49,286 nucleotides of DNA, taken from NCBI RefSeq assembly GCF_000300535.1, contig NZ_AMSH01000022.1, positions 1-49,286 on the forward strand, written 5' to 3'. The notes beneath the pieces are model-generated. The model ran no database searches and was not told the origin of the DNA. It saw nothing but the letters and a program-made list of their open reading frames with translations. Origin of the DNA: Bacillus xiamenensis. GTDB taxonomy: Bacteria; Bacillota; Bacilli; Bacillales; Bacillaceae. Of this stretch, positions 36,527 through 46,370 are shown piece by piece. The stretch's first letter is position 1, and each line of letters opens with the position of its first letter. The position numbers and the translations under genes are program-made.

Positions 36527-36536
36527 AGTTTAACTA
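36527..36536 (-). promoter_or_regulatory. GTTTAACTA motif upstream of MMPL copy 2
   Basis: AGTTTAACTA at this place repeats the unit found twice in front of marR (30325 and 30341). A single unit, without an evident partner, suggests shared control by the same MarR protein. Confidence 0.4.
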
Positions 36537-36568
36537 TCAAAATTTTACATGTCAATTTATAAAAAAGA

Positions 36569-36599
36569 AAAAAGAGGGTAATATACCGTCTTTTTTTCT
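36569..36599 (-). terminator. Probable terminator of ymfD
   Basis: A short GGTA/TACC core with A-rich and T-rich flanks that can pair, followed on the minus strand by TTTTTTCTTTTTT. The GC stem is weak but the T-tract is strong. Confidence 0.5.
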
Positions 36600-36602
36600 A
36601 TC

Positions 36603-37835
36603 TTAAACCGTTTTCAATTGTTCACTTTCATCCTTTTCATCTGGCTGGATGAAAAAGAGGACCAAAAATAATGAAATGAGACTGCAAATGGTCGATAAAA
36701 TAAACACAATGGAGTCTCCTTTATCCATGAGAAAGGCATAAATTGGTGGACCTAAAGCGACACCGATAAACCGCATACTGCTATAAAATGAGGTAATGGT
36801 TCCGCACTGCTCTTTTTCAATTCCTTCTGTAATGAGAGCATCAAGTGCAGGAAGAACAATACCGATCCCCACTCCCCCAATGCTTAAACAGATAAACAAT
36901 ACGTAAAAACTGTGATTCCACCATAAAAAAAGATAGGAAATTGATAAAAGAGCCATGCCAACGATTAGAAAGATTCTCATTTTTCCTTTTTCTTTGCCGA
37001 TCGTTTTCCCAGCAATGTAAGAACTGATGGATAAAAAAAGGAGCGGGATACTCAGAAGCAAGCCTTTTTTGACACCCGTAATTTGATAAGCGGCCTCTAA
37101 GTTATCGGATAAATAAAAGAGCACACCAAAAAGAAGAAACATAATAAAACCGCCGATAGCAAAAATGGCATAAAGCCAGCGTCCCTCATGCTTAAAAATC
37201 GATTTTGTTGATTTTAAAAATTCTTTAAATGTAGGTGGGTCTTCCTCTTTCTTCGCGGACTCAACCATGAACAGCACCATAAGAAAGCTGATGATCGAAA
37301 AGAACGGAATGAACCAAAACGGCACAAACCAAAACCAAGAGGCAAGCAGTGCTCCGATAATAGGGCTTAGTACCTTTCCAGCTGTATTAGAGGTTTCAAT
37401 CGCTCCAAGTCCCGCACTGACCTCTTCATCATCATGAAACAAATCGCCTATAAACGGCATGACGACAGGTGCCGCCCCGGCTGAGCCAACACCTTGAAGG
37501 ACCCTGCCAAACAGAATCCACATGTAGGGTTCTTTCATGATAGTTGAGGCAGCCGCTGCCACAGCTCCTCCAAGTCCAGCAATTAAAAGGCACGGCAGGA
37601 GCACCTTTTTTCGCCCAATCCGATCAGATAAATAACCGGCAATTGGAATACACAAAATCGCCACAACGGAGTATACCGTAATAATGAGTGAGACTTGAAA
37701 GGAAGTGATCGAGAGTTTCTTTTCTATCTCTGGCAGTACGGGTATTAACATCGAGTTCCCAAGTGTCATGATTAGAGGCACTGATGATAATGCAATAATA
37801 TTCTTTTTACTGACTGTTTTCTCGCCCAACATCAT
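36603..37835 (-). CDS. ymfD: MFS exporter YmfD (bacillibactin exporter type)
   Basis: A 410-aa major facilitator with about 12 membrane segments. The TM2-3 loop motif is GYLSDRIGRKKVLLPC (motif A), and the TM5 antiporter motif is LQGVGSAGAAPVV followed by a G-x8-G-P-like ETSNTAGKVLSPIIGALLA. The late block LITEGIEKEQCGTITSFYSSMRF matches B. subtilis YmfD, reported as the bacillibactin exporter. Start codons are crowded: ATG 37835, ATG 37832 and TTG 37829 after a weak GGGTG, so the start is uncertain by two codons. It lies downstream of the GntR gene ymfC, separated by a terminator. Confidence 0.85.
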   Translation of the reverse strand: MMLGEKTVSKKNIIALSSVPLIMTLGNSMLIPVLPEIEKKLSITSFQVSLIITVYSVVAILCIPIAGYLSDRIGRKKVLLPCLLIAGLGGAVAAAASTIMKEPYMWILFGRVLQGVGSAGAAPVVMPFIGDLFHDDEEVSAGLGAIETSNTAGKVLSPIIGALLASWFWFVPFWFIPFFSIISFLMVLFMVESAKKEEDPPTFKEFLKSTKSIFKHEGRWLYAIFAIGGFIMFLLFGVLFYLSDNLEAAYQITGVKKGLLLSIPLLFLSISSYIAGKTIGKEKGKMRIFLIVGMALLSISYLFLWWNHSFYVLFICLSIGGVGIGIVLPALDALITEGIEKEQCGTITSFYSSMRFIGVALGPPIYAFLMDKGDSIVFILSTICSLISLFLVLFFIQPDEKDESEQLKTV

Positions 37836-37905
37836 TCACCCAATTCTATATACTGTTACATATTAGTGTGGCAAGTTTTGCGGGTTTTATGTATGGGCAA
37901 ACAAA

Positions 37906-37933
37906 AAGCAACCGCCTATGAAAGCGACTGCTT
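37906..37933 (-). terminator. Intrinsic terminator of ymfC
   Basis: A 10-bp stem AAGCAACCGC/GCGACTGCTT, with two G-U pairs on the minus strand, and an 8-base loop, then TTTTTGTTTG. It is just after the ymfC stop. Confidence 0.75.
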
Positions 37934-37935
37934 GG

Positions 37936-38661
37936 TTAAAATCGTTTACGTATGACATGAAAGCTGAATTTATCCGCTCGAAAGTAATTGAGCGAGTATA
38001 AGACCGGCTGATCATCCTGATCATAGTGCATTTGTTTCAATAATAATAACGCTGTTTCCGGGTCACATTCAAGTATCGGTGAGACCTGATCATGATAACC
38101 AATCGGTTCGATGTCAGCAACTGCATATTTAATTCCGCTATGCGGTTCTCGTCCAAACAGCTCAAAAAGCGACTCTTCTTCATGTGTAAAAGAAGCGGGA
38201 AGGTGTTTGACCGGAATTTTATCTAAACAATAAACGACTGGCTGTCCATCTGCCGTTCGAACGCGTTCCATTGAAAAAACCTTATCGGATTCCTCACATT
38301 GAAAACGGATGATATCATTCTCTGTTGGCTCCCCTTCTTGAGAGGATAAAAAGATGGTGCCTGGCGTCATATTGACCTGCTCAATCATTTTCGTGACACT
38401 TGTCAGCTGTTCAATGCCTGTAGAAAAGAGCGGTCTTGAGTTGACGAAAGTCCCCACACCATGCCTTCTAATTAAGTATTTCTCTTCTTCTAATATACGA
38501 AGGGCTTCACGCAGTGTCGCTCTGCTCACGCCTAACAGCTTTGAGAGCTCAAACTCAGAAGGCAGCTTTTCTTTTTCGGCATATACGCCTGTTTGGATAT
38601 CTTCTTTGATACGGTCAATCACTTTCAAATATAAATGGCGATTGTCTGTTTTGGTCGACAT
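37936..38661 (-). CDS. ymfC: GntR/HutC-family regulator YmfC
   Basis: A 241-aa regulator. The N-terminal winged helix has [29 protein letters not shown] residues, then [22 protein letters not shown] (the helix-turn-helix) and GVGTFV (the wing). The C-terminal part is a UTRA ligand-binding domain of the HutC type. The ATG at 38661 lies five bases after GGAGGG; the longer frame to 38682 lacks support. Palindromic and direct repeats just upstream suggest autoregulation. The ligand is unknown. Confidence 0.93.
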   Translation of the reverse strand: MSTKTDNRHLYLKVIDRIKEDIQTGVYAEKEKLPSEFELSKLLGVSRATLREALRILEEEKYLIRRHGVGTFVNSRPLFSTGIEQLTSVTKMIEQVNMTPGTIFLSSQEGEPTENDIIRFQCEESDKVFSMERVRTADGQPVVYCLDKIPVKHLPASFTHEEESLFELFGREPHSGIKYAVADIEPIGYHDQVSPILECDPETALLLLKQMHYDQDDQPVLYSLNYFRADKFSFHVIRKRF

Positions 38662-38689
38662 GTTTTCCCTCCGTCTAATCAATGCAAAT

Positions 38690-38725
38690 GATAAGATGAG
38701 AAATCTCTATTCCGAGATAAGATGA
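38690..38725 (-). promoter_or_regulatory. Operator candidate for YmfC
   Basis: GATAAGATGA occurs twice as a direct repeat (38690-38699 and 38716-38725). Between them ATCTC-N6-GAGAT (38703-38718) is a perfect dyad. It is 29-64 bp upstream of the ymfC ATG, a usual place for a GntR autoregulatory site. Confidence 0.4.
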
Positions 38726-38825
38726 ACATAACTATATCATGTTTTTGCAAATAAATAAATAGTCTGACATCCAGTTAACATAATCAATATATGGTTAACT
38801 TTATTTTAGGAAAGCTCTCTTCGAT

Positions 38826-41195
38826 TTATGAAGAGAGCTCGTCATATTGTTCTTTTGAAAGCAGGACTTCTCTCGGTTTACTTCCCTCATACGGCCCGAC
38901 AACACCGCGTTCTTCCATTGCGTCAATCAGGCGTGCCGCACGTGTATAACCGATGCGGAATCTCCTTTGCAGCATAGAGACAGAAGCCGTCTGCATGCCA
39001 ATGATCAGTTCAACTGCTTCATCATATAAATCATCGTCCACAGCGGCAAGCTGATCCTGCGTTTCTTCAGTTGGAATCATTTCTTCTTGGTATTGCGCTT
39101 TTTGCTGTGTGATAACATGATCAACGACATGTTCTACTTCTTCATCTGATAAAAAGGCGCCTTGCACACGAACTGGTTTGTTAGCACCGACTGGTAAAAA
39201 CAGCATATCCCCTCTGCCCAGCAGTTTTTCTGCGCCTCCCATATCGAGGATGGTTCTTGAATCTGTTTGTGAGGATACGCTAAATGCAATGCGGGAAGGG
39301 ATGTTTGCTTTAATGACACCTGTAATGACATCAACAGAAGGTCTTTGTGTCGCGATAATTAAATGAATCCCCGCGGCACGTGCCATTTGAGAAAGCCTTG
39401 TAATGGAATCTTCCACATCAGAGGACGCGACCATCATTAAATCTGCAAGCTCGTCTACAATGACGACAATATAAGGAAGCTCTGGCTGCTTGGCCTCTTC
39501 TGTTTGATTCATTCGTTTAATGTAATCATTGTATCCTTCTATATTTCTTGTTCCCGTATGAGAAAATAATTCATAGCGTCGCTCCATTTCACTCACTACT
39601 TTTTTGAGTGCCTGGGAGGCTTTTTTTGGGTCCGTTACAACCGGAGCGAGTAAATGCGGAATGCCGTTATAGACATTTAATTCCACCATCTTCGGATCAA
39701 TCATCATCATCTTCACTTCATGAGGTTTTGCTCTCATGAGAATACTTGTGATAATGCCATTGATACATACACTTTTTCCGCTTCCAGTCGAGCCGGCAAC
39801 AAGTAAATGCGGCATCTTATTCAATTCAGCAAGCACAGCTTCACCAGAAATATTTCGGCCCAGTCCTATGAGCAGCTTGGCATTTGGACGGTCATTTTGC
39901 TTCGATTCTAAAACCTCTTTTAAAGAGACCATCGCGATTTCTGCGTTCGGAACCTCAATTCCGATGGCTGATTTACCTGGAATTGGGGCCTCGATTCGAA
40001 TGTCTTTTGCTGCTAAAGCAAGAGCTAAATCATCACTTAAGTTGACGATCTTACTTACCTTCACACCGACATCTGGATATACTTCATATTTTGTCACGGC
40101 CGGTCCTAAATGAACCTGTGTGACTTTTGCTTTTACACCAAAGCTTTGAAACGTTTTTTCAAGCTTTCTGGCATTTTCGTATATATTTTTCTTATCTGTT
40201 TGCTGACCTGAATGCTGCGGTTCAGCTAAAATATCAAGCGACGGTAATTCGTAATCTTTGTTTTCAAGCTCAGTGAACGTCATAGGCGGGGCTTCTTTTA
40301 CTTCATCCACCGCACCTTGAGATGAGGCGCTTTGTCCATTCTCTTGAAGAGGATCTGCCTCTTTTATCACCTGCTGCTTTTGAACAGGCGGTTTGAGAAT
40401 ATCATCCCTATCTGCAAAACTTGAAATAATGGGCTGGCTATTGTCAGAAACGGGCGGTTCCTCCTCGATCAAGATATGATCATCTTCGTCCTCATCTTGG
40501 ACGCGGGAACGTTTTTTCTTTTCACTTGTTTTCTGAGAGGGTGCTTTCTTTTTTGCCTGCCTGATCCCTTTCATATCTTGGACAAATGCCTTCCACTGCT
40601 TCACCATAAATTGTGAGACAGGCAGCGTTACTTTTTTGACCATTTCTTGGAGGGACCGGTTTGTGATCAGCACAACGCCAATCAGCATCAGAACAATGGC
40701 CATGATTTGAGAGCCTGCTTGTGCAAACAAGAAATACGAGGCCGCAAATAATATGGCACCGATCATTCCGCCGCCTAAATCGGGCGTCCCTGTCTCCCCT
40801 TTTATGTCCATTAAAAACAGCTCAAACGTATTTCTGATCACACTTTGAGAGCCTATTACGCCTGCAGCTGAAAGATGCTGAAAAAGCTTTACATGTGATA
40901 AAAGCAAGATACTAGCAATGATGCAATATAGACCTGCTTTTCTTCTTGTCAGCAAATCAGGAATTTGTTTTTTCCAGAAGATCGTCACACCAAAAAGAAA
41001 TAATCCGATCAGGCAGAGAATAAACCATTCACCTGCAAAGAACCGGAATAGATGTACAAAGGTTTGTCCCACAACACCCAGCTGTAAAATGGCAATGATC
41101 GCTATGGCAATACAGACTAACCCATTGAGTTCATATTTCAGTTTTAGCTGTTTATTTTGTTTTTTTCTTGTTTTACGTTTTCTCTTTTTCGCCAT
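38826..41195 (-). CDS. spoIIIE: DNA translocase SpoIIIE
   Basis: SpoIIIE is the septal FtsK-type motor that pumps the chromosome into the forespore. Four membrane segments lie in residues 20-170 ([33 protein letters not shown] and others), followed by a charged linker (about 225-330), the FtsK alpha/beta motor with Walker [11 protein letters not shown] and Walker [15 protein letters not shown], and the gamma winged helix that reads SRS sites ([28 protein letters not shown]). I use the ATG at 41195 ([15 protein letters not shown] upstream, 789 aa), which matches B. subtilis; the frame is open for 38 codons above it. Confidence 0.97.
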   Translation of the reverse strand: MAKKRKRKTRKKQNKQLKLKYELNGLVCIAIAIIAILQLGVVGQTFVHLFRFFAGEWFILCLIGLFLFGVTIFWKKQIPDLLTRRKAGLYCIIASILLLSHVKLFQHLSAAGVIGSQSVIRNTFELFLMDIKGETGTPDLGGGMIGAILFAASYFLFAQAGSQIMAIVLMLIGVVLITNRSLQEMVKKVTLPVSQFMVKQWKAFVQDMKGIRQAKKKAPSQKTSEKKKRSRVQDEDEDDHILIEEEPPVSDNSQPIISSFADRDDILKPPVQKQQVIKEADPLQENGQSASSQGAVDEVKEAPPMTFTELENKDYELPSLDILAEPQHSGQQTDKKNIYENARKLEKTFQSFGVKAKVTQVHLGPAVTKYEVYPDVGVKVSKIVNLSDDLALALAAKDIRIEAPIPGKSAIGIEVPNAEIAMVSLKEVLESKQNDRPNAKLLIGLGRNISGEAVLAELNKMPHLLVAGSTGSGKSVCINGIITSILMRAKPHEVKMMMIDPKMVELNVYNGIPHLLAPVVTDPKKASQALKKVVSEMERRYELFSHTGTRNIEGYNDYIKRMNQTEEAKQPELPYIVVIVDELADLMMVASSDVEDSITRLSQMARAAGIHLIIATQRPSVDVITGVIKANIPSRIAFSVSSQTDSRTILDMGGAEKLLGRGDMLFLPVGANKPVRVQGAFLSDEEVEHVVDHVITQQKAQYQEEMIPTEETQDQLAAVDDDLYDEAVELIIGMQTASVSMLQRRFRIGYTRAARLIDAMEERGVVGPYEGSKPREVLLSKEQYDELSS

Positions 41196-41249
41196 ACTCA
41201 TCACCTTACTACGAAAGAAAATATAACCTACCGAAAGATCAGAAAGAAA

Positions 41250-41268
41250 GCAGCCTGGTTTTGGCTGC
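41250..41268 (-). terminator. Weak terminator between ylzJ and spoIIIE
   Basis: GCAGCC/GGCTGC stem with a 7-base loop, then TTTCTTTCTG on the minus strand. It lies upstream of the chosen spoIIIE start. Confidence 0.5.
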
Positions 41269-41305
41269 ATCTTGTTGTAAGTTTTCCCTTTATTATAGCA
41301 TAGAA

Positions 41306-41542
41306 TCATTCATATGAGTCGGTTTGATTCGTCCCTAATTGCAACTTCAATCGCTTGCCTGGTGCAAGCTCTTGATTCAAAAAATCCATTGGGTTGGTAC
41401 TCATTACTTGAACGATTTCCGCTTCATCTTCTTTCACTTCAACCATCACTGGCACACCTTGAATGTGTACCTGCTGCAGTTTGCGACCCTCTTGTTCCTC
41501 GGCGTAAATGGCTTCATAAGGCATCGGGGTATATAAAATCAT
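41306..41542 (-). CDS. ylzJ: YlzJ-like protein
   Basis: A 78-aa protein of the YlzJ-like family ([19 protein letters not shown], then [27 protein letters not shown]). Its start overlaps the tepA stop as ATGA, so it is translated with tepA. No domain function is known to me. The order tepA-ylzJ-spoIIIE is as in B. subtilis. Confidence 0.85.
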   Translation of the reverse strand: MILYTPMPYEAIYAEEQEGRKLQQVHIQGVPVMVEVKEDEAEIVQVMSTNPMDFLNQELAPGKRLKLQLGTNQTDSYE

Positions 41543-42267
41543 TGGATCAGCCCCTCGTTTTGAGCTACCCTGTCTCCAATGAGTTCGTTCAACTTTTTAA
41601 TTGCTTGTCCTACACCGCCTACTTCATTCATCAGTCCGTATTCTGCCGCCTCATGACCAACGACATTTGTCCCAATGTCTCTTGTGAGATTGCCTTTTGA
41701 GAACATGAGCTCTTTAAACTTCTCTTCTGTAATATCTGAGTGGCTTGTGACAAAGTTAATGACTCTTTCCTGCATTTTATCTAGGTATTCAAAGGTCTGC
41801 GGAACACCAATCACAAGACCGGTTAAGCGCACAGGATGAATGGTCATCGTGGCTGTTTCTGCAATGTATGAATAATCGCACGATACAGCGATCGGGACGC
41901 CAATGGAATGGCCGCCGCCAAGTACAATGGATACTGTCGGCTTGGATAAAGAAGCCAGCATTTCCGCAATGGCTAGTCCCGCTTCCACATCGCCGCCCAC
42001 TGTATTTAAAATGATCAGAAGTCCTTCAATTTTTGGGTTTTGTTCTACTGCTACGATTTGAGGAATGACATGTTCGTATTTGGTTGTTTTATTTTGTGGC
42101 GGAAGCTGCATGTGACCTTCAATTTGTCCAATAATGGTGAGGCAATGTATATTTGTATCTTGTGACAATTGTGGTACTGCTGTTTCACCAAGCTGTTGTA
42201 TCTTGCTCATAATGCTGTCTTTTTCTTCTGGTTTTCGCTCAGGCTGCTGTTCATTCTGTTCGTCCAT
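41539..42267 (-). CDS. tepA: ClpP-like serine protease TepA
   Basis: A 242-aa member of the ClpP/crotonase fold, known in B. subtilis as a translocation-enhancing protein and spore-stage protease. Strand [20 protein letters not shown] resembles the ClpP SPGG oxyanion region, [17 protein letters not shown] carries the candidate serine, and TMTIHPVRL has the candidate histidine. There is no signal peptide. I use the ATG at 42267 (MDEQNEQQ) with AAAGGA nine bases upstream rather than the frame extension to 42333. It lies after the rnjB terminator and is coupled to ylzJ. Confidence 0.9.
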   Translation of the reverse strand: MDEQNEQQPERKPEEKDSIMSKIQQLGETAVPQLSQDTNIHCLTIIGQIEGHMQLPPQNKTTKYEHVIPQIVAVEQNPKIEGLLIILNTVGGDVEAGLAIAEMLASLSKPTVSIVLGGGHSIGVPIAVSCDYSYIAETATMTIHPVRLTGLVIGVPQTFEYLDKMQERVINFVTSHSDITEEKFKELMFSKGNLTRDIGTNVVGHEAAEYGLMNEVGGVGQAIKKLNELIGDRVAQNEGLIQ

Positions 42268-42337
42268 TTGTCTCCATCCTTTCCTAAAAACTCTCCTCCT
42301 ATTATGAACAAGAAGGTCATATTCCATCCGCATTAAA

Positions 42338-42386
42338 AAAGCCCAAAGAGCTTATGGGGTCAGTCCCCTTATGCTCCTTGGGCTTT
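42338..42386 (-). terminator. Long intrinsic terminator of rnjB
   Basis: About 20 bp of near-continuous pairing: AAAGCCCAA..GAGC..TAAG.GGG with its complement around CAGTC, then a minus-strand T-run. It begins five bases after the rnjB stop and is one of the strongest hairpins in the window. Confidence 0.9.
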
Positions 42387-42390
42387 ATGA

Positions 42391-44058
42391 TCACACTTCC
42401 ATAATAATTGGAATGATCATCGGCTTACGTTTTGTTTTTTCATATAGGAATTGATTTAATACATCGCGCATCGATTGTTTCAGTGTTGACCATTCAACAA
42501 CCGAATTTTCCGTTTGCTCTTTGACAATTCCTTTTACCATGTCTGTTGCTTTCTCAATCAATTCTTCGGATTCTCTTACATAAACAAATCCTCTTGTGAT
42601 GATTTCAGGTCCAGAAATTAATTGTTTCTTTTGTTTATCGAGCGTAATGACGACAATTAAAATGCCATCTTGAGACAATAGACGTCTATCGCGTAATACA
42701 ATATTTCCGATATCACCAACGCCAAGACCATCGATCAAAATATTACCTTGGTGAACTTTTTCACCGATCTTTACATTCTGTCCTCTGAATTCAACAACAT
42801 CTCCTTTATCAATCAAGAAAATGTCACTGCGTTTCATTCCCACTTCTTCAGCAATACGAGAATGTGCTTTTTGCATACGATATTCGCCATTTACTGGAAT
42901 TAAATACTTCGGTTTGAGTAAATTCAGCATCAGCTTTAACTCTTCTTGGCAGCCATGTCCAGATACATGCACACGCTTTTGAGCAAAAATTACCTGTGCT
43001 CCGCTTCTTGTCAGGAAATCCACAGTTTTCGAATATGTGAGTTCCTGTCCAGGAAGAGGTGTTGACGCAATCACAACGGTATCATCTTTTTCGATATGAA
43101 GCTGTTTGTGATTTTGTTTCGCCATTTTTGTTAAAGCAGCTAAAGGCTCACCGTGGCTTCCTGCTGTCAGGATGACCACATCTTTTTTCGCCATTTTTTT
43201 CACTTCTTGCACTGGCATAAATAGTTCTTCGTCTGCTGTCACATACCCAAGTTTGATCGCAAGCTGAAGAGTCGTCATCATGTTCTTTCCTGCTACTGCA
43301 AGCTTACGGCCATTTTGAATCGTCGCATTAATGATTTGCTGTACACGGTTAATATTAGATGAAGATACAGCTACAATGACACGATTTTCAGCATTATACA
43401 TCGCATTTGAGATTTCGTCTTGGACGAGCGCCTCAGAAGGTGTATAGCCTGGTTTTTCAGCATTTACACTGTCTGAAAGCAGTGCTAGAACGCCGTTGTT
43501 TCCAATTTTCGCAATCTCTCCGATGTCACAGGCTTGGTTAAGCGCTGGGGTTTGATCAAATTTAAAATCACCTGTGCATACGATGGAACCAAGAGATGTT
43601 TTGAAGCTGATCCCGACTGAATCAGGGATACTGTGATTCGTTCTAAAGAATGATACCTTTGTTGTATCAAATGTAATCACCGATTTTGCATGAACCTCAC
43701 GCAAATCAGCTTTTTGATTGAAACCGTATTGTTTTAACTTTTCTCGAAGTAACGCAAGGGTTAGCTTCGTTCCGTAGACTGGTACAGACAATTTGCTTAA
43801 GCAATGGAATACGCCTCCGATTGCCTCATCATGTCCGTGGGTAAGAAAAATTGCTTTAACCCGATCAGCACGTTCAGTTAAATAAGAGATATCAGGAATG
43901 ACGACGTCAATGCCAAGCATTTCGTTTTCTGGATGCATGAGTCCTGCATCTACAACAAATATGTCGGAATCAATCTCAATGACATATAAGTTTTTCCCGA
44001 TTTCTCCAACGCCTCCCAGTGCAATAATTCTTACGTTCTCTGTATTTTTCTTTTTCAA
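42391..44058 (-). CDS. rnjB: Ribonuclease J2
   Basis: RNase J2 partners RNase J1 in 5'-3' exonucleolytic and endonucleolytic mRNA turnover. The metallo-beta-lactamase core is FLTHGHDEAIGG where active J1 enzymes have HGHEDHIGG, so a metal ligand is replaced, as in other J2 proteins. VCTGDFKFDQTP and VSGHGCQEELKLM follow, then a beta-CASP domain and a C-terminal domain. TTG at 44058, nine bases after AGGAGG, gives MKKKNTENVRIIALGG-type start and 555 aa, the B. subtilis length. It lies downstream of dapA's terminator. Confidence 0.95.
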   Translation of the reverse strand: MKKKNTENVRIIALGGVGEIGKNLYVIEIDSDIFVVDAGLMHPENEMLGIDVVIPDISYLTERADRVKAIFLTHGHDEAIGGVFHCLSKLSVPVYGTKLTLALLREKLKQYGFNQKADLREVHAKSVITFDTTKVSFFRTNHSIPDSVGISFKTSLGSIVCTGDFKFDQTPALNQACDIGEIAKIGNNGVLALLSDSVNAEKPGYTPSEALVQDEISNAMYNAENRVIVAVSSSNINRVQQIINATIQNGRKLAVAGKNMMTTLQLAIKLGYVTADEELFMPVQEVKKMAKKDVVILTAGSHGEPLAALTKMAKQNHKQLHIEKDDTVVIASTPLPGQELTYSKTVDFLTRSGAQVIFAQKRVHVSGHGCQEELKLMLNLLKPKYLIPVNGEYRMQKAHSRIAEEVGMKRSDIFLIDKGDVVEFRGQNVKIGEKVHQGNILIDGLGVGDIGNIVLRDRRLLSQDGILIVVITLDKQKKQLISGPEIITRGFVYVRESEELIEKATDMVKGIVKEQTENSVVEWSTLKQSMRDVLNQFLYEKTKRKPMIIPIIMEV

Positions 44059-44174
44059 AATTCTAATCCTCCTAGTCTCAAGCCCGTCCATCATCGCTTA
44101 ATGCTATTATAACTGAATCTAATTTTAGAAAACAAGATGAAGTCACATTTTAAGAAAGTGTTTATGTATAAAAA

Positions 44175-44209
44175 ACGGTCATACTCAGGGACATCTGAGA
44201 ATGACCGCT
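44175..44209 (-). terminator. Intrinsic terminator of the asd-dapG-dapA operon
   Basis: ACGGTCAT.CTCAG pairs with CTGAG.ATGACCG with one mismatch and a six-base loop, then TTTTTT on the minus strand. It is 21 bp beyond the dapA stop. Confidence 0.85.
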
Positions 44210-44229
44210 TACGAAATTTTTTGTTTTGA

Positions 44230-45096
44230 TCAGCTGTTTAATACGCTGCTTAAATTCAGTCTCTCTTCTTCTGACAAAGGTAAAAGCGGGAGACGAACTG
44301 ATCCGACATCTAATCCTTTCAACTGAAGGGCTGTTTTGACAGGCGTCGGATTTGGTGCTGAGAACATCTGGTTCATGATCGGCAGCAGCTTTTGATGGAT
44401 CAATGCTGCGTTGGCTGTTTGACCAGAAGCGTAGCTTTTTAGCATCTGCTGCATATCAAGGCCTACGATATGAGAGGCCACAGAGACGACTCCTTTTGCA
44501 CCAACCGCAACAGCAGGAAGTGTTAGGCTGTCGTCACCAGAATATACATCAAAATCTTCTGGCGTCTCTGCAATGATTTTTGTCATGGCATCTAGATCGC
44601 CGCTTGCTTCTTTGATGGCAACGATATTTGGTATTTGTGCAAGCTTAATCGTTGTTTCTGGTGCTAATGAAGCAGCCGTTCTTCCTGGTACATTGTAAAG
44701 CATGACAGGAAGAGATGTAGACTCGGCAATTGCTTTAAAGTGTGCATACATGCCTTCCTGTGATGGCTTGTTGTAGTAAGGTACGACAAGCATCACTGCA
44801 TCAACGCCCGCTTCTTCTGCTTTTTTTGTTAGTTTGATAGACGCATTTGTGTTATTACTGCCCGTTCCTGCAATGATTTTACAACGACCATTTGCTAGTT
44901 TCACCGATTGCTGAAAAAGAGCGACTTTTTCTTCCGTCGATAAAGTTGGCGATTCGCCTGTTGTACCTGCAACGACCAAAGAGTCACTGCCGTTTTTTAA
45001 CAAGTAATCAATGAGAATTGATAGCTTTTGGAAATCGATGTTGCCCTTTTTATCAAAAGGTGTAATCATAGCTGTTGCGATATTTCCGAAATTCAT
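44230..45096 (-). CDS. dapA: 4-hydroxy-tetrahydrodipicolinate synthase
   Basis: DapA condenses pyruvate with aspartate semialdehyde, the branch point to lysine, meso-diaminopimelate and dipicolinate. Schiff-base lysine in VAIKEASGD, tyrosine in MLYNVPGRT, and the TTGESPTL motif are all present in a TIM barrel of 288 aa. The ATG at 45096 (MNFGNIATAM) with GAGGTG upstream is preferred to the frame extension at 45120. It follows dapG closely (30 bp), and a terminator ends the unit. Confidence 0.96.
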   Translation of the reverse strand: MNFGNIATAMITPFDKKGNIDFQKLSILIDYLLKNGSDSLVVAGTTGESPTLSTEEKVALFQQSVKLANGRCKIIAGTGSNNTNASIKLTKKAEEAGVDAVMLVVPYYNKPSQEGMYAHFKAIAESTSLPVMLYNVPGRTAASLAPETTIKLAQIPNIVAIKEASGDLDAMTKIIAETPEDFDVYSGDDSLTLPAVAVGAKGVVSVASHIVGLDMQQMLKSYASGQTANAALIHQKLLPIMNQMFSAPNPTPVKTALQLKGLDVGSVRLPLLPLSEEERLNLSSVLNS

Positions 45097-45126
45097 TTTT
45101 TTCACCTCATCATGATTCAATCACAT

Positions 45127-46341
45127 TTATCTTGAAAGTTCAAACACTTCGTGCAGGGCATTGACAGCCGCTCTCATGTTTTCTTCGTGCACGAGCACCC
45201 AAATGGTCGTATGACTGTCAGCCGATTGTAAAATCGGAATATTTTGCTCGGATAATGCCGATACAATTTTAGATGTGACACCTGGTACGCCCATAATGCC
45301 TGCACCAACAGCTGATACCTTCGCACAATTTGTTGTCACAACCGGTGTATAGCCAAGGTCTTTTAGAATCGACGTTGCTTTTTCAGTCATTGCACCTGTC
45401 ACTGTATACACAATTTCACTCGGTGTAATGTTGAAGAAATCGACACTGATTTGTGCGTTTGCCATTGCTTTAAAGACTTCTGTTTGTACGCTATATTGCC
45501 CCTCTTTTGCCGGGACTTTGATTTGTGTGACATCGTTGACATGAGCAATCCCCGTAATCAGGCGGTCGTATACATCATGACTCATTTGATCTGAGTAGTG
45601 TGACGTTACAAGTGTGCCCTCATCATCAGAGTATGTTGATCTGACCCTCATTGGTACTTTTGCCTGCATGGCAATTTCAACAGCTCTTGGGTGAATGACT
45701 TTTGCACCTTGGTAGGCAAGGTTACAAATTTCCGTATACGTCACGACTCTTAGTGGTTTTGCATTTTCGACGATGCGGGGATCTGCTGTCATAACACCTT
45801 CTACATCTGTAAAAATATCGATGAAATCTGCCTGCAATGCAGCACCTAATGCAGCAGCTGATGTATCACTTCCGCCTCGTCCGATTGTTGTCACGTCTCC
45901 ATTTTTCGCAGCTCCTTGGAACCCAGCGACGACGACCACATCATGTTCAGAAAGTGCCGCCTCAAGACGTTCACACTTCATGTCAATAATTTTCGCATTC
46001 GTATGCTCTTGATCCGTCACAAAACCTGCCTGAGATCCTGTCATGGCAACAGCCTTCAGTCCGTTTTCATTCAGCATACTTGAAAAAACGACAGCAGAAA
46101 TATTTTCTCCGCAAGACACGAGTAAATCTTTTTCTCGATTGGTCATGTGCTGGGCGCTGCCATATAGCAGTCCAAGCAGCGTATCTGTCGCATAAGGATC
46201 GCCTTTTCGTCCCATTGCAGAAACGACAACGACCGATTTATAGCCTTTCTCTTTTGCAGATAAGATATGTGCAAGTGCCCTTTTTCTCCCTTGATCATCT
46301 TTGACAGATGTACCGCCAAATTTTTGGACAATTATTTTCAC
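45127..46341 (-). CDS. dapG: Aspartokinase I (diaminopimelate-sensitive type)
   Basis: DapG phosphorylates aspartate. The kinase motif IIVQKFGGTSVKD, the active-site TTIGRGGSDTSAAALGAAL and two C-terminal ACT domains (VDFFNITPSEIVYTV and later blocks) are visible. GTG at 46341 (eight bases after GGAG) gives 404 aa as in B. subtilis; the GTG at 46350 overlaps the ribosome site. In the B. subtilis family this isozyme is inhibited by meso-diaminopimelate. A strong hairpin lies between asd and this gene. Confidence 0.96.
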   Translation of the reverse strand: MKIIVQKFGGTSVKDDQGRKRALAHILSAKEKGYKSVVVVSAMGRKGDPYATDTLLGLLYGSAQHMTNREKDLLVSCGENISAVVFSSMLNENGLKAVAMTGSQAGFVTDQEHTNAKIIDMKCERLEAALSEHDVVVVAGFQGAAKNGDVTTIGRGGSDTSAAALGAALQADFIDIFTDVEGVMTADPRIVENAKPLRVVTYTEICNLAYQGAKVIHPRAVEIAMQAKVPMRVRSTYSDDEGTLVTSHYSDQMSHDVYDRLITGIAHVNDVTQIKVPAKEGQYSVQTEVFKAMANAQISVDFFNITPSEIVYTVTGAMTEKATSILKDLGYTPVVTTNCAKVSAVGAGIMGVPGVTSKIVSALSEQNIPILQSADSHTTIWVLVHEENMRAAVNALHEVFELSR

Positions 46342-46370
46342 TGTTTTCACTCCAAGTTCATTCTGACGTA

